Positions 43,214-50,961 of a stretch of 64,000 nt of DNA are shown here, piece after piece (the stretch's first letter is position 1; the number at the start of each line of letters is the position of its first letter). Source of the stretch: Brevibacillus panacihumi W25 (GTDB lineage: Bacteria; Bacillota; Bacilli; Brevibacillales; Brevibacillaceae); assembly GCF_000503775.1 (NCBI RefSeq), contig NZ_KI629782.1, positions 1,542,045 through 1,606,044 on the forward strand, in the 5' to 3' direction. The position numbers were made by a program, and so were the translations under genes. The notes below the pieces were generated by a model. The model had not been told where the DNA came from, did not search any database, and worked only from the letters and a program-made list of their open reading frames with translations.

Positions 43214-43678
43214 CTACAAGGAAAAAGTCAGCTTTCTTCCCGTTTTCCCCACCTTCACCTCTGGGAGCAGCTTCAGCGCTTTTTGAATGCCGATGTACTC
43301 ACTTGAAAATTCAACACCATGCCGCTCTTTCAACTCTTCGCACAATTCCGCCAGTGACGTCGGCGACATGCGCTCGCGCAATATTTCCCTGATTTGATCT
43401 GCGACCTGCTGGTAATCATGACGGATGTGCGTCTTACGCACTTTTACCCTTTGCAGCATCTCGGTTGGAATCTCCTCCGCGGAGGATGCGGCAGCCTCCT
43501 GGAAAAACTGGCCCGGATCTTCTCCACCCTCCGCATCCAATTCCCGAATCCGTGACAATACCTGCTTGATCTCCCCGCCAAGCTGCTTGTCCTGGTCTAC
43601 ATATTGCCTGCGCAACGCCATTCTTTGTTCCAATAAAGCCTGTAATGTCATCTGCAACGCTTTTCGCTCATTAAACAT
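43214..43678 (-). CDS. Rok-like nucleoid-associated protein
   Basis: 154 residues. MFNERKALQMTLQALLEQRM resembles the coiled-coil start of B. subtilis Rok (MFNEREALRL...). A linker follows, then a C-terminal winged-helix-like domain (LAELCEELKERHGVEFSSEY, IGIQKALKLLPEVKV). Rok binds A/T-rich, often acquired DNA and silences competence and foreign genes. The similarity is strongest at the N-terminus, so a Rok-type fold is likely, with function inferred. ATG start at 43678. Confidence 0.7.
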   Translation of the reverse strand: MFNERKALQMTLQALLEQRMALRRQYVDQDKQLGGEIKQVLSRIRELDAEGGEDPGQFFQEAAASSAEEIPTEMLQRVKVRKTHIRHDYQQVADQIREILRERMSPTSLAELCEELKERHGVEFSSEYIGIQKALKLLPEVKVGKTGRKLTFSL

Positions 43679-43802
43679 TGCGTTGTTCCCCTTTATTATT
43701 CAGAATACTTCTTTCATCATAATACATAAGACGGCTTTGTTTCCACTTTCTCCCGGTAATTTTCTTGCTTATTTTGGATGTTTTTAAAAAAGTAAAGAAG
43801 AA

Positions 43803-43850
43803 AATAAAAAAACAGGTGTATCGTGGGATTTGACCATGATAGACCTGTTA
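43803..43850 (-). terminator. Terminator about 170 nt beyond the secreted protein gene
   Basis: AACAGGT...CCATGAT and imperfect complement, then TTTTTATTTT on the minus strand. The 43679-44022 gap holds nothing else I can recognise besides this hairpin and the short promoter region of the Rok-like gene. Confidence 0.72.
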
Positions 43851-44022
43851 AATGTAACCAGTGAATAAACAATTCTTATTCGTAGAATGATTTTTTTCGA
43901 TACTGGTTATCCAAAATGATAGTCAAATGGGCTGAAATGTAACTGGCTAATGCCACCATATAACATAATTCGTCTTGAACTAGGGTTCTAAGCCGATAAT
44001 CGACTTCTTAATTTTACTTCAC

Positions 44023-44811
44023 TTATTTATCCTCTTCTAACAGTTTTACTTTCTTCCCCTTTTTCTCGTTCACTTCATCAACGGTCCATTTCCCATCATT
44101 GTCAGCTACTAGGGTATGAACAACATTTGTTCCATTTTTCTTTTTTTCGAGAATATATCCATTCTGATTAGACTGGTGGATATAAACATACGGCATTATG
44201 TCATTCTCTTGCTGCTTCTCCATAACGTCAACTACGATTTGCTTTAAAGAATCTGAATAATTTGTTTCGCTTACCTTTACGGCCTTAAAGAAGTCATAGT
44301 CCTCTATTTCTAAATCAAAACTGATTAAAATATCTTCAACTACATCCTTTTGAAAAGTAGAAAGTGTTTCCTCTATATCTTCGGAAGTAGATGTGGTAAA
44401 TGCCGCTGGGTCCCATCTCACCTTATCATAATCCTCCAATTGATCAGTCACTTTACCACTAGAATTGTATTGAGTATGAATTGAATTTATCTCCCATAAT
44501 CCCCTAATACTTTTACTTCCTGAAACTACTCCAGCAATTTCAGCAATTCTAGAATTTCTTGGATAGCTACTATCATTATCTTTTCTTATATCGTTAAAAT
44601 ACACATTTGCTGAAACACCCACTTGGGGATAGATAGCATCTGTTTTTGTTTCTGCCTCCCAAATTACATTGTAAGAGCTCGACCCAATGGTACCAATGTC
44701 AATATAGGCTGTAGCGGTTTTTATACTTGCGTATGCACTAGATGTAAATAGACCTGCTACCAATGCAAGACTTGATACGGACATAATGAGTGATTTACTG
44801 AGTTTAATCAA
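44023..44811 (-). CDS. Secreted protein sharing a C-terminal domain with the neighbouring anti-sigma factor
   Basis: About 262 residues with a signal peptide (MIKLSKSLIMSVSSLALVAG, cleavage probably after AYA). The middle (SIKTATAYIDIGTIGSSSYN to IRGLWEINSIHTQYNSS) is probably beta-rich. The C-terminal 100 residues, ISFDLEIEDYDFFKAV to VMEKQQENDIMPYVYIHQSN and NGYILEKKKNG, align with the same region of the protein encoded at 44970-45554. TTG at 44811 is the likely start; GTG at 44820 is closer to AAAGGG. No known family recognised. Confidence 0.65.
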   Translation of the reverse strand: MIKLSKSLIMSVSSLALVAGLFTSSAYASIKTATAYIDIGTIGSSSYNVIWEAETKTDAIYPQVGVSANVYFNDIRKDNDSSYPRNSRIAEIAGVVSGSKSIRGLWEINSIHTQYNSSGKVTDQLEDYDKVRWDPAAFTTSTSEDIEETLSTFQKDVVEDILISFDLEIEDYDFFKAVKVSETNYSDSLKQIVVDVMEKQQENDIMPYVYIHQSNQNGYILEKKKNGTNVVHTLVADNDGKWTVDEVNEKKGKKVKLLEEDK

Positions 44812-44923
44812 TCCACACACATCCCTTTAATAGATTTATTTACAATCACGACATTACCAAAATATTACTTATATTACAATTAATCCATTATTTATTTCAC
44901 ACAATATTCACAAATAACGAATG

Positions 44924-44954
44924 GCCCATTATCAGTCGTACTTTGATAATGGGC
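44924..44954 (-). terminator. Hairpin after the anti-sigma gene
   Basis: GCCCATTATCA and TGATAATGGGC give an 11-bp stem with a 9-nt loop, 15 nt after the stop. The following tract is not U-rich, so termination may be partial and allow read-through into the secreted protein gene. Confidence 0.55.
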
Positions 44955-44969
44955 TTATTGATACCTTAA

Positions 44970-45554
44970 TTAGTTCTTTTGTAATTGTTCTGTCTTTGTT
45001 ATATTCCAATCCCCTTCTTTGTTCAGTTCAATAATGTAAAGTACATACGATTCCACCTTATTTTCCAATATATACCCCTTTGTGTCATCGAGCTTACTGA
45101 TGTATACACTTGGCTTCATGTCGCCATTTTGTTGTTTATCCATTATGCTATTTACTAAAGTAAGCAATGGTCTTGGCTCTTTTTTTATCCACATTTCGGT
45201 AACGTCTTTACGCTCGTATTCCTCCAGGTCCAAACCGAATGCTTCCTCAATCGTAGAATCAATCCTCTTTCTCTGTTCAATTAGCATCTGGTCAATCTCC
45301 TGACTGATTTTTTCCTCTCTTTCATTTCGTGGTTCCTTGAAAAAAATGTATGTCTGCGTGCCATATACGCCTCCCGCGCCTACTAATAGCATGGAAAAAA
45401 TGATCCCTACGACAAAAGCTGGTTTTCTCATGATTTGTCTTCTCCCTCTCGCTCGCTCTTTTATCTGATCATGCAATCGTTCCCAGGAATCAACGCTACT
45501 TTCCATCCGCTCAGCTTGTTTTCTCAAAGTGGTTTTCAATAGTCTTTCCCACAT
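44970..45554 (-). CDS. Probable membrane anti-sigma factor
   Basis: 194 residues starting MWERLLKTTLRKQAERMESS at 45554 (GGAGGG upstream), overlapping the sigma gene by 44 bp. The cytoplasmic N-terminus of about 45 residues is basic and helical. One membrane helix follows (FVVGIIFSMLLVGAGGVYGT), then an extracytoplasmic domain (AFGLDLEEYERKDVTE to IMDKQQNGDMKPSVYISKLD, GYILENKVESYVLYII). That domain recurs in the secreted protein downstream. Position directly after an ECF sigma gene is the main evidence for anti-sigma function; no ZAS zinc motif is seen. Confidence 0.7.
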   Translation of the reverse strand: MWERLLKTTLRKQAERMESSVDSWERLHDQIKERARGRRQIMRKPAFVVGIIFSMLLVGAGGVYGTQTYIFFKEPRNEREEKISQEIDQMLIEQRKRIDSTIEEAFGLDLEEYERKDVTEMWIKKEPRPLLTLVNSIMDKQQNGDMKPSVYISKLDDTKGYILENKVESYVLYIIELNKEGDWNITKTEQLQKN

Positions 45555-46125
45555 GGTCTGGACCCTCCATTTCTTTGTTTTGAGGAGCATATCCCTTAGC
45601 TGTCATCGACCTTTCGATACGTTCTCTCGCATGGTGGAGGCGAGACTTTACGGTCCCTTCGGAGATATCCAATATGCGGGAAATTTCCTTTACACTCCAC
45701 TCGTTGAAATAATAAAGAATAATGACCGTTCGTAATTTGTCGCTTAGCCTGTTAACTGTATGATGCAGTGCCTGATGGACCTCGCTTTGTTCCATATCCT
45801 TGTAAATATCCGTTTCGTCTGCATACTCAGTCACTTCCTTGGTAGAGAGAAACATAGATTTCCACTTCTCTTTCCAACGAGCACGCAAGCATCGCCTGAC
45901 CAAAGTACGGTAAAACCAGGAAGAAAAAAACTGGGGCTCTTTAATCGTCTGAATTTGATAGTAGCTCTGCAAAAACGCTTCCTGAACAAGATCTTCAGCC
46001 AACTGTCTGTCCCGCATAATCAAAAATGCTGTTTGTTTGGCTTTTGCTTCATATCGTTTCACAATGATTTCAAAAGCGGTAATATCTCCCTGCTGACAGC
46101 GCATTACCAATCCGGCATCGTCCAC
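45511..46125 (-). CDS. ECF-type RNA polymerase sigma factor
   Basis: About 204 residues: region 2 (MRCQQGDITAFEIIVKRYEA, RDRQLAEDLVQEAFLQSYYQ, FSSWFYRTLVRRCLRARWKE) and region 4 (LHHTVNRLSDKLRTVIILYY, FNEWSVKEISRILDISEGTV-KSRLHHARERIER). GTG at 46125 is 8 nt from AAGGA; the TTG at 46131 is too close. First gene of a sigma/anti-sigma/secreted-protein unit. Target promoters are not known. Confidence 0.9.
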   Translation of the reverse strand: MDDAGLVMRCQQGDITAFEIIVKRYEAKAKQTAFLIMRDRQLAEDLVQEAFLQSYYQIQTIKEPQFFSSWFYRTLVRRCLRARWKEKWKSMFLSTKEVTEYADETDIYKDMEQSEVHQALHHTVNRLSDKLRTVIILYYFNEWSVKEISRILDISEGTVKSRLHHARERIERSMTAKGYAPQNKEMEGPDHVGKTIENHFEKTS

Positions 46126-46234
46126 GATCAACTTCCTTTCTTCTGACTTTCTTACCAGTATAGAGGCATGCGAAACAAGATCGGTTCAGTTTTTTTCAAG
46201 AAAGTAGCTTCGTAAGGAGATGAAAGTTCGCACC

Positions 46235-46975
46235 TCAACGCAACATGGTCTGCAGCATCCACTGCTCCAGTGCAGCGGCTGTCTGCTGCCACTGGTCCTG
46301 AGCGGAAATAATCGCCGGGTAATCCCCTTCTTGCATCCCGTAACTGCCGAACTGGGAGTGGTTTCCCCCCTCTATACTCATATAGACCGCCTGGGTGGGC
46401 AGAAAGCTTTTACCAGCTTCGAATTTCTGCGAATTGACGATGCCATCCCGCGTGCCAAGCAAGGAAAGGACCGGGAGCTGTGTCTGGCTGAGATCGCCGC
46501 GCTTGTCTGGATAAGCAGCGAGAAAAAACACACCGCTAAACCGGTCCGGGTGGAAAGCGGCATAGCGAGCAGCCATCGCGCCCCCCATCGAATGCCCTCC
46601 AATGACAAAGGGCTGGTCAGGAAAGTTTTTCAGCAATTCATCCGCACGCTGTATGTCAGCGATAGCCAGATTGAACGGCATTCGGGCGATATAGACGCGA
46701 TGACCATATCCCGCGAGCAGGCGGGCAAGCGGCGCATAACTCTCAGGCGTGACTCTCGCTCCCGGGTACAAAATCACAGAAGGATCGAAGGATCGGCCCC
46801 CTTCAAAAACAACCCACTCTCCGTAGTCCGTCACAGTGATGCCTTCTCCTCCCTGCATCGCCTTCAATGCCGTCTCATTTGGCGGAAACGGACGCAGGAA
46901 CCAGATCGCCGTACAGGCAGCAATCAACAACAACAGGAGAAGCCCTCTTTTGAATCTGCGCCTTCTGTCACTCAT
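46235..46975 (-). CDS. Membrane-anchored alpha/beta hydrolase
   Basis: 246 residues: basic N-terminus and one helix (GLLLLLLIAACTAIWFL), then an alpha/beta hydrolase domain with VVFEGGRSFDPSVILYPGAR, nucleophile elbow VIGGHSMGGAMAARYAA, acid LLGTRDGIVN and His in SIEGGNHSQFGSYGMQEGD. This matches the short Abhydrolase_5 group in Firmicutes. ATG at 46975 follows GGAGGG. Substrate unknown. Confidence 0.85.
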   Translation of the reverse strand: MSDRRRRFKRGLLLLLLIAACTAIWFLRPFPPNETALKAMQGGEGITVTDYGEWVVFEGGRSFDPSVILYPGARVTPESYAPLARLLAGYGHRVYIARMPFNLAIADIQRADELLKNFPDQPFVIGGHSMGGAMAARYAAFHPDRFSGVFFLAAYPDKRGDLSQTQLPVLSLLGTRDGIVNSQKFEAGKSFLPTQAVYMSIEGGNHSQFGSYGMQEGDYPAIISAQDQWQQTAAALEQWMLQTMLR

Positions 46976-47143
46976 CGTCAACCCTCCCTTTATCCTGTTG
47001 CACGTTTTCTTAGTATGCCTCTATTTTCCTCGTCCTTTCAGGAAGTTTAACGGTTCTTGACAGGAGGAATTCTGGCTTCCGGGACATCCCTTCATCCCCA
47101 GTTGCTCCAGCTGATTGCTGCTTGAGGCTAATCATTCCCCCTT

Positions 47144-47182
47144 GCAAAAAAGGGAGGAGCGCTTTTTCTACGCTTCTCCCTT
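47144..47182 (-). terminator. Terminator overlapping the end of the CGNR gene
   Basis: GGGAGAAGCG and CGCTCCTCCC arms followed by TTTTTTGC on the minus strand; the stem begins inside the last codons. Confidence 0.78.
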
Positions 47183-47725
47183 CTCTTTTTGCCGCTCTCG
47201 AAACCGACGAACTTTCATGAGATTCCCGCACGCTTTGTCATCACACCAGCGGCGCACCCGGTTGCGGCTCTCATCAAAAAAGACCCACTGACAATCCCGG
47301 TTGTCGCATATTTTCAGCCTCCGACGATCCTGATGAACCAGCAGATCGGCAAAAGACTCCGCAATCCTTCCCATGACGTTGTCCCAGCCCCCTGACGCAC
47401 TTACCTGCTCCAGCCGATAATCCTGTTCTGCTAGGGACAGGCGCAGATGTGACGGCGACAAAGCCAGGACTTGATTCAGCGCATCCAAATCCTTTACAGA
47501 GATGGCCTTGCCCTCGACCACAGCTTCGACCATCTGCCGCAGCAAATGGCGCAAGGAGAGCAACGATGCAAGCTCCGATTGCGGGGCAGGCTGTGGTGCG
47601 GTCAGATTCCATTTATGCAGAAAAGCTTCCATCCATTCGGCCTTCTCCAAGCGATTTTCCCGACGACCGGAACCGCGCCAATCTCTCCAATCACTATTTA
47701 AAAAGTCTACACAGAGCCACTCCAC
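47168..47725 (-). CDS. CGNR zinc-finger (ABATE-domain) protein, putative regulator
   Basis: 185 residues. The N-terminus starts with MEWLCVDFLNSDWRDWRGSG (ABATE-type pattern), with a helical middle. The C-terminal zinc finger KICDNRDCQWVFFDESRNRV-RRWCDDKACGNLMKVRRFRE has four Cys. CGNR proteins are probable stress-linked transcription regulators. The gap to the divergent DinB gene contains no obvious operator beyond a loose GTACC...GGTAC repeat. Confidence 0.85.
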   Translation of the reverse strand: MEWLCVDFLNSDWRDWRGSGRRENRLEKAEWMEAFLHKWNLTAPQPAPQSELASLLSLRHLLRQMVEAVVEGKAISVKDLDALNQVLALSPSHLRLSLAEQDYRLEQVSASGGWDNVMGRIAESFADLLVHQDRRRLKICDNRDCQWVFFDESRNRVRRWCDDKACGNLMKVRRFRERQKEKGEA

Positions 47726-47875
47726 TTACATTCCTCCATTTATTAAAGCAAAAAACTAATCTGTACCTTGCATGATATACCAACATATGGTACATTCCAA
47801 CTGTAACCAACGAAGTATATTTTGATGGTTACAAACCCAATTCAAATAACGCTTGAACGGACGAGGAGGATTCGT

Positions 47876-48364
47876 ATGGATGTGAAAGAGTTGTTGTTGC
47901 AGGAGTGGAGATGGACGTATGACGAGGAAGACTGGTATCCGCCTTTGCGTGCTGCCTTATCTGGCGTAGATGCGAAGGAAGCAAGCTGGAGGGCAGACGG
48001 AGCAGCAGCCAATACCATCTGGGAGACCGTCAGCCATTTGCTGTACTACAAAGAACGCTTCCTCCATCGTCTATCGGGCACAGAATTTGTCTCCGATGCG
48101 CAGAGCAATGAAGATACCTTTATCCCGCAGGGAAGCAGTGACGACGAAGAAGCTTGGAAACGAACCGTCCAGCGTCTGGAAGAAGTTCATCATCTCCTCT
48201 ATGAAAAACTGGGCTCCCTGACCATGGAGGAGCTTCAGCAGCCCTTGCCTCAGGTCTCGGTACAGCAAAGCGCCATGAGCCTGGTGATGCACGACGCTTT
48301 TCACACCGGTCAAATCGTGCAATTGCGCAAGCTGCGGGGAACCTGGCCCGCTCAACGTTCCTGA
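47876..48364 (+). CDS. DinB-superfamily protein
   Basis: 162 residues starting MDVKELLLQEWRWTYDEEDW at 47876 after GAGGAGGA. His residues at NTIWETVSHLLYYKERFL and MHDAFHTGQIVQLRKL are the spaced metal ligands of the four-helix DinB fold. DinB/YfiT proteins include thiol-dependent transferases and uncharacterised stress proteins. Confidence 0.83.
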   Translation: MDVKELLLQEWRWTYDEEDWYPPLRAALSGVDAKEASWRADGAAANTIWETVSHLLYYKERFLHRLSGTEFVSDAQSNEDTFIPQGSSDDEEAWKRTVQRLEEVHHLLYEKLGSLTMEELQQPLPQVSVQQSAMSLVMHDAFHTGQIVQLRKLRGTWPAQRS

Positions 48365-48442
48365 TTTTTTTGCAGGACATGAATCCCACTCTCACGAATA
48401 TTCCTATCAATTCGGATCCAAATTTTTCTAGGAGGCGATCGT

Positions 48443-48793
48443 ATGTCGAGGGTGGTACTATTTGAAATGAACAGCCAGGACCCGGAGCGGGCATCATCTT
48501 TTTATTCTTCTGTCTTTGGCTGGCAGGTGGCAGCGCCGAATTGGGGCTATCGGGAGGTGGCGACAGGCTCTGACAACCAGCCGGGAATCAATGGCGGGAT
48601 TTCGCTGGGGCCAGCTGATTATCCCCATGGCACGCGGGTCGTGATTGAAGTGGAATCGATTGATGAAACCATCAAGGCAGCGGTTGAAAACGGCGCGCAA
48701 ATCGTACGCGATAAAATGGAGTTCGATGCCTTCTATCTCGCGTATCTCGTCGATCCGGTAGGACTTGGCATCGGTTTGATCCAACATAAATAG
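48443..48793 (+). CDS. VOC-family (glyoxalase-like) protein
   Basis: 116 residues with the beta-alpha-beta-beta-beta pattern of the vicinal oxygen chelate fold: VVLFEMNSQDPERASSFYSS-VFGWQV, GINGGISLG, RVVIEVESIDETIKAAVENG and AYLVDPVGLGIGLIQ. Some usual metal ligands are missing, so catalysis is uncertain. ATG after AGGAGG. Confidence 0.85.
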   Translation: MSRVVLFEMNSQDPERASSFYSSVFGWQVAAPNWGYREVATGSDNQPGINGGISLGPADYPHGTRVVIEVESIDETIKAAVENGAQIVRDKMEFDAFYLAYLVDPVGLGIGLIQHK

Positions 48794-48803
48794 GACAAAA
48801 TAC

Positions 48804-48831
48804 TTGATTTCGATCAAATTTTTACTATACT
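48804..48831 (+). promoter_or_regulatory. Promoter of the lysine riboswitch-lysP transcript
   Basis: TTGATT (48804-48809), 16-bp spacer, TATACT (48826-48831), placing the start about 30 nt before the aptamer. Confidence 0.65.
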
Positions 48832-48868
48832 TGATGAGTAACATAATCTCATACATGTTATCCTCATC

Positions 48869-49066
48869 TTTCACGATGAGGATAGAGGTCGCGGCTTTTA
48901 TAGGAATCTGTACGAGATACAAAAGATATCGAGGACTACAGAAGAGGGAAAAGCTGCCGAAGCCCGCACTGCATCTTTTGTGCAAACGGGCTGGGGCTGT
49001 ACTCGAAAGGGACAGAACTGTCACGTTGGCGAGCCTGCGCTGACGTGTTGTGCTATCTTCCGTGAA
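48869..49066 (+). ncRNA. Lysine riboswitch (L-box)
   Basis: TTCACG...GAGGATAG at 48869-48884 pairs with CTATCTTC-CGTGAA at 49053-49066 to close P1. Inside are AGAGGTCGCGGC, GGGAAAAGCTGCCGAAG, GGGCTGGGGCTGT and GGGACAGAACTGTCACG, the conserved L-box blocks. A terminator follows at 49088-49127. High lysine should favour termination and reduce lysine permease expression. Confidence 0.93.
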
Positions 49067-49087
49067 GGCTTGGTGGGGATTGAATAT

Positions 49088-49127
49088 ACCGCTCTTGGCC
49101 TATATTTGGGCTAAGGGCGGTTTTTTC
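49088..49127 (+). terminator. Expression-platform terminator of the lysine riboswitch
   Basis: ACCGCTCTTGGCC and GGGCTAAGGGCGGT arms, then TTTTTTCG. Confidence 0.9.
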
Positions 49128-49186
49128 GTTTCTCCGACCTTCCTTTCACCAAAAATATCTCTTATGAAAGGTCGTGCTTACGCATC

Positions 49187-50626
49187 ATGTCTAACCAACA
49201 GCAACTCAAGCGCGGTCTGAAAGCCCGCCACCTGACGATGATTGCCATCGGCGGATCGATCGGTACAGGATTGTTTCTCGCCAGTGGCGGCTCGATTCAT
49301 TCCGCAGGTCCGGGCGGTGCCTTGGTCGCTTACATCGCGATCAGCATCATGGTGTACTTTTTGATGACAAGCCTGGGGGAAATGGCTGCCTTTATGCCGG
49401 TTTCCGGCTCCTTCAGCACCTATGCCACCCGGTTCGTCGATCCATCTCTCGGCTTTGCATTGGGCTGGAATTACTGGTACAACTGGGCCATCACGATTGC
49501 GGTAGAGCTATCCGCCGCCGCGCTGATCATGAAATACTGGCTGCCAGATGTGCCGTCGATGATCTGGAGCGCCTTGTTCCTGCTGCTCATGTTCGGACTA
49601 AATCTATTATCCGTAAAAGGTTACGGTGAATCAGAATACTGGTTTTCCCTGATTAAAGTAGTGACAGTCATTCTCTTCATTATCTTTGGGATTCTGATGA
49701 TTTTTGGCATCATGGGCGGTGAATCGGTCGGGTTCCAAAATTTCACCAAGGGTGATGCTCCTTTCAGCGGCGGTTTCATGGCGATGCTTGGCGTCTTCAT
49801 GATCGCCGGCTTCTCCTTCCAGGGGACCGAGCTGGTGGGGATCGCAGCCGGGGAGAGCGAAGATCCTGCCCGCAACATTCCACGCGCCATCCGCCAGATT
49901 TTTTGGCGCATCCTGCTCTTCTACATTTTGGCGATTTTCATTATCGGACTGCTCGTCCCATACGACAATCCGAATCTGATCAGCGGGGATCTGACCGACA
50001 TCGCCATCAGTCCGTTTACCATCGTCTTTGAAAAAGCAGGTTTTGCCTTCGCTGCTTCCGTCATGAACGCAGTCATTCTCACCTCCGTCCTGTCTGCGGG
50101 GAACTCGGGGATGTACGCTTCTACACGGATGCTCTGGAATCTCGCGAAGGAAGGCAAAGCACCGAAGATTTTTGCCAAGCTGACACGCCACGGCGTACCG
50201 ATCAACGCTTTGATCTTGACGGCCCTGATCGGCGCATTTGCTTTCTTGTCCTCCTTGTTCGGAGATGGCGTCGTCTACGTCTGGCTGCTAAACGCTTCCG
50301 GGATGTCCGGCTTCATCGCCTGGCTGGGAATCGCCATCAGCCACTACCGTTTCCGCAAGGCTTTTCTGGTGCAAGGACGCGACCTGCGGGAATTGCCTTA
50401 CAAGGCGAAGTGGTTTCCGTTTGGCCCGATCTTTGCCTTCATCATCTGTCTGATCGTCATTATCGGTCAGAACTACGGGGCATTCCTCGGCGACACCATC
50501 GACTGGTACGACGTGGCTGTCTCCTACATCGGCCTGCCGCTCTTCCTGATCGTCTGGCTGGGGTATAAATGGAGCAGGAAGACGAAAGTGGTGGCATTGG
50601 AGCAAGTAGACTTGCGTCAGGAATAG
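49187..50626 (+). CDS. lysP: Lysine-specific amino acid permease (APC family)
   Basis: 479 residues, twelve helices. LKARHLTMIAIGGSIGTGLF is the APC substrate-binding start, followed by MAAFMPVSGSFSTYATRFVD, GWNYWYNWAITIAVELSAAA, FSFQGTELVGIAAGESEDPA and NAVILTSVLSAGNSGMYAST, all close to E. coli LysP. The lysine riboswitch directly upstream makes lysine the substrate with good confidence. The ribosome site before ATG 49187 is weak. Confidence 0.92.
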   Translation: MSNQQQLKRGLKARHLTMIAIGGSIGTGLFLASGGSIHSAGPGGALVAYIAISIMVYFLMTSLGEMAAFMPVSGSFSTYATRFVDPSLGFALGWNYWYNWAITIAVELSAAALIMKYWLPDVPSMIWSALFLLLMFGLNLLSVKGYGESEYWFSLIKVVTVILFIIFGILMIFGIMGGESVGFQNFTKGDAPFSGGFMAMLGVFMIAGFSFQGTELVGIAAGESEDPARNIPRAIRQIFWRILLFYILAIFIIGLLVPYDNPNLISGDLTDIAISPFTIVFEKAGFAFAASVMNAVILTSVLSAGNSGMYASTRMLWNLAKEGKAPKIFAKLTRHGVPINALILTALIGAFAFLSSLFGDGVVYVWLLNASGMSGFIAWLGIAISHYRFRKAFLVQGRDLRELPYKAKWFPFGPIFAFIICLIVIIGQNYGAFLGDTIDWYDVAVSYIGLPLFLIVWLGYKWSRKTKVVALEQVDLRQE

Positions 50627-50629
50627 ACA

Positions 50630-50668
50630 AAGACATGGGGTGCAATTGCATTCCATGTCTTCTTTACA
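50630..50668 (+). terminator. Terminator of lysP
   Basis: AAGACATGG and CCATGTCTT arms, then CTTTAC. The remaining gap to 50961 holds the leader of the macrolide kinase gene; a GTG micro-ORF with GGAGGG at 50721-50768 is possible but unsupported. Confidence 0.75.
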
Positions 50669-50825
50669 AAGAGGGGCAACCATGTTACGCTGTATTCATC
50701 TAAGATGATCGGAGGGTTACGTGTGGCAAATTTTTCCCGATAAAAAGACAGCAATGCAATTTGCATAATGCGCGTTCTTTTCTGCCTGTGTGCAGCGTAA
50801 TCGGGATTGGTCTGCCTATACACGG

Positions 50826-50873
50826 ATGCCCATGAAGTCAAATGGTGCTATTTTTGGTGTTCTCCAAAAATAG
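50826..50873 (+). CDS. Possible leader peptide of the macrolide kinase gene
   Basis: ATG to TAG encodes MPMKSNGAIFGVLQK. The whole second half lies in a perfect inverted repeat, GCTATTTTTGG (50847-50857) and CCAAAAATAGC (50864-50874). A ribosome on this ORF would block that hairpin. The ribosome site is weak, so translation is uncertain. Confidence 0.4.
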   Translation: MPMKSNGAIFGVLQK

Positions 50874-50903
50874 CCGTCCTGCATTCCTTTCTCGATGCGT
50901 TTT

Positions 50904-50932
50904 ACACAGGCCTGATATGCCTGTGTTTTTTT
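50904..50932 (+). terminator. Leader terminator before the macrolide kinase gene
   Basis: ACACAGGC-CTGATAT-GCCTGTGT followed by TTTTTT, only 30 nt before the gene start at 50962. Placement between a hairpin-bearing leader ORF and the resistance gene suggests transcription attenuation. Confidence 0.8.
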
Positions 50933-50961
50933 ATTTTCTCGAAAAAGGAGTGCTTGTACGT

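Noticed and set aside
45511-46200. Autoregulatory ECF promoter shared by both sigma operons
   Set aside because: Both upstream regions contain GAACCG, but the distance to any common -10 differs (18 versus 14 nt), so no consensus can be claimed.
50721-50768. GTG micro-ORF (15 residues) with GGAGGG upstream of the macrolide kinase
   Set aside because: Good ribosome site, but no promoter placement, hairpin link or known motif ties it to the gene.
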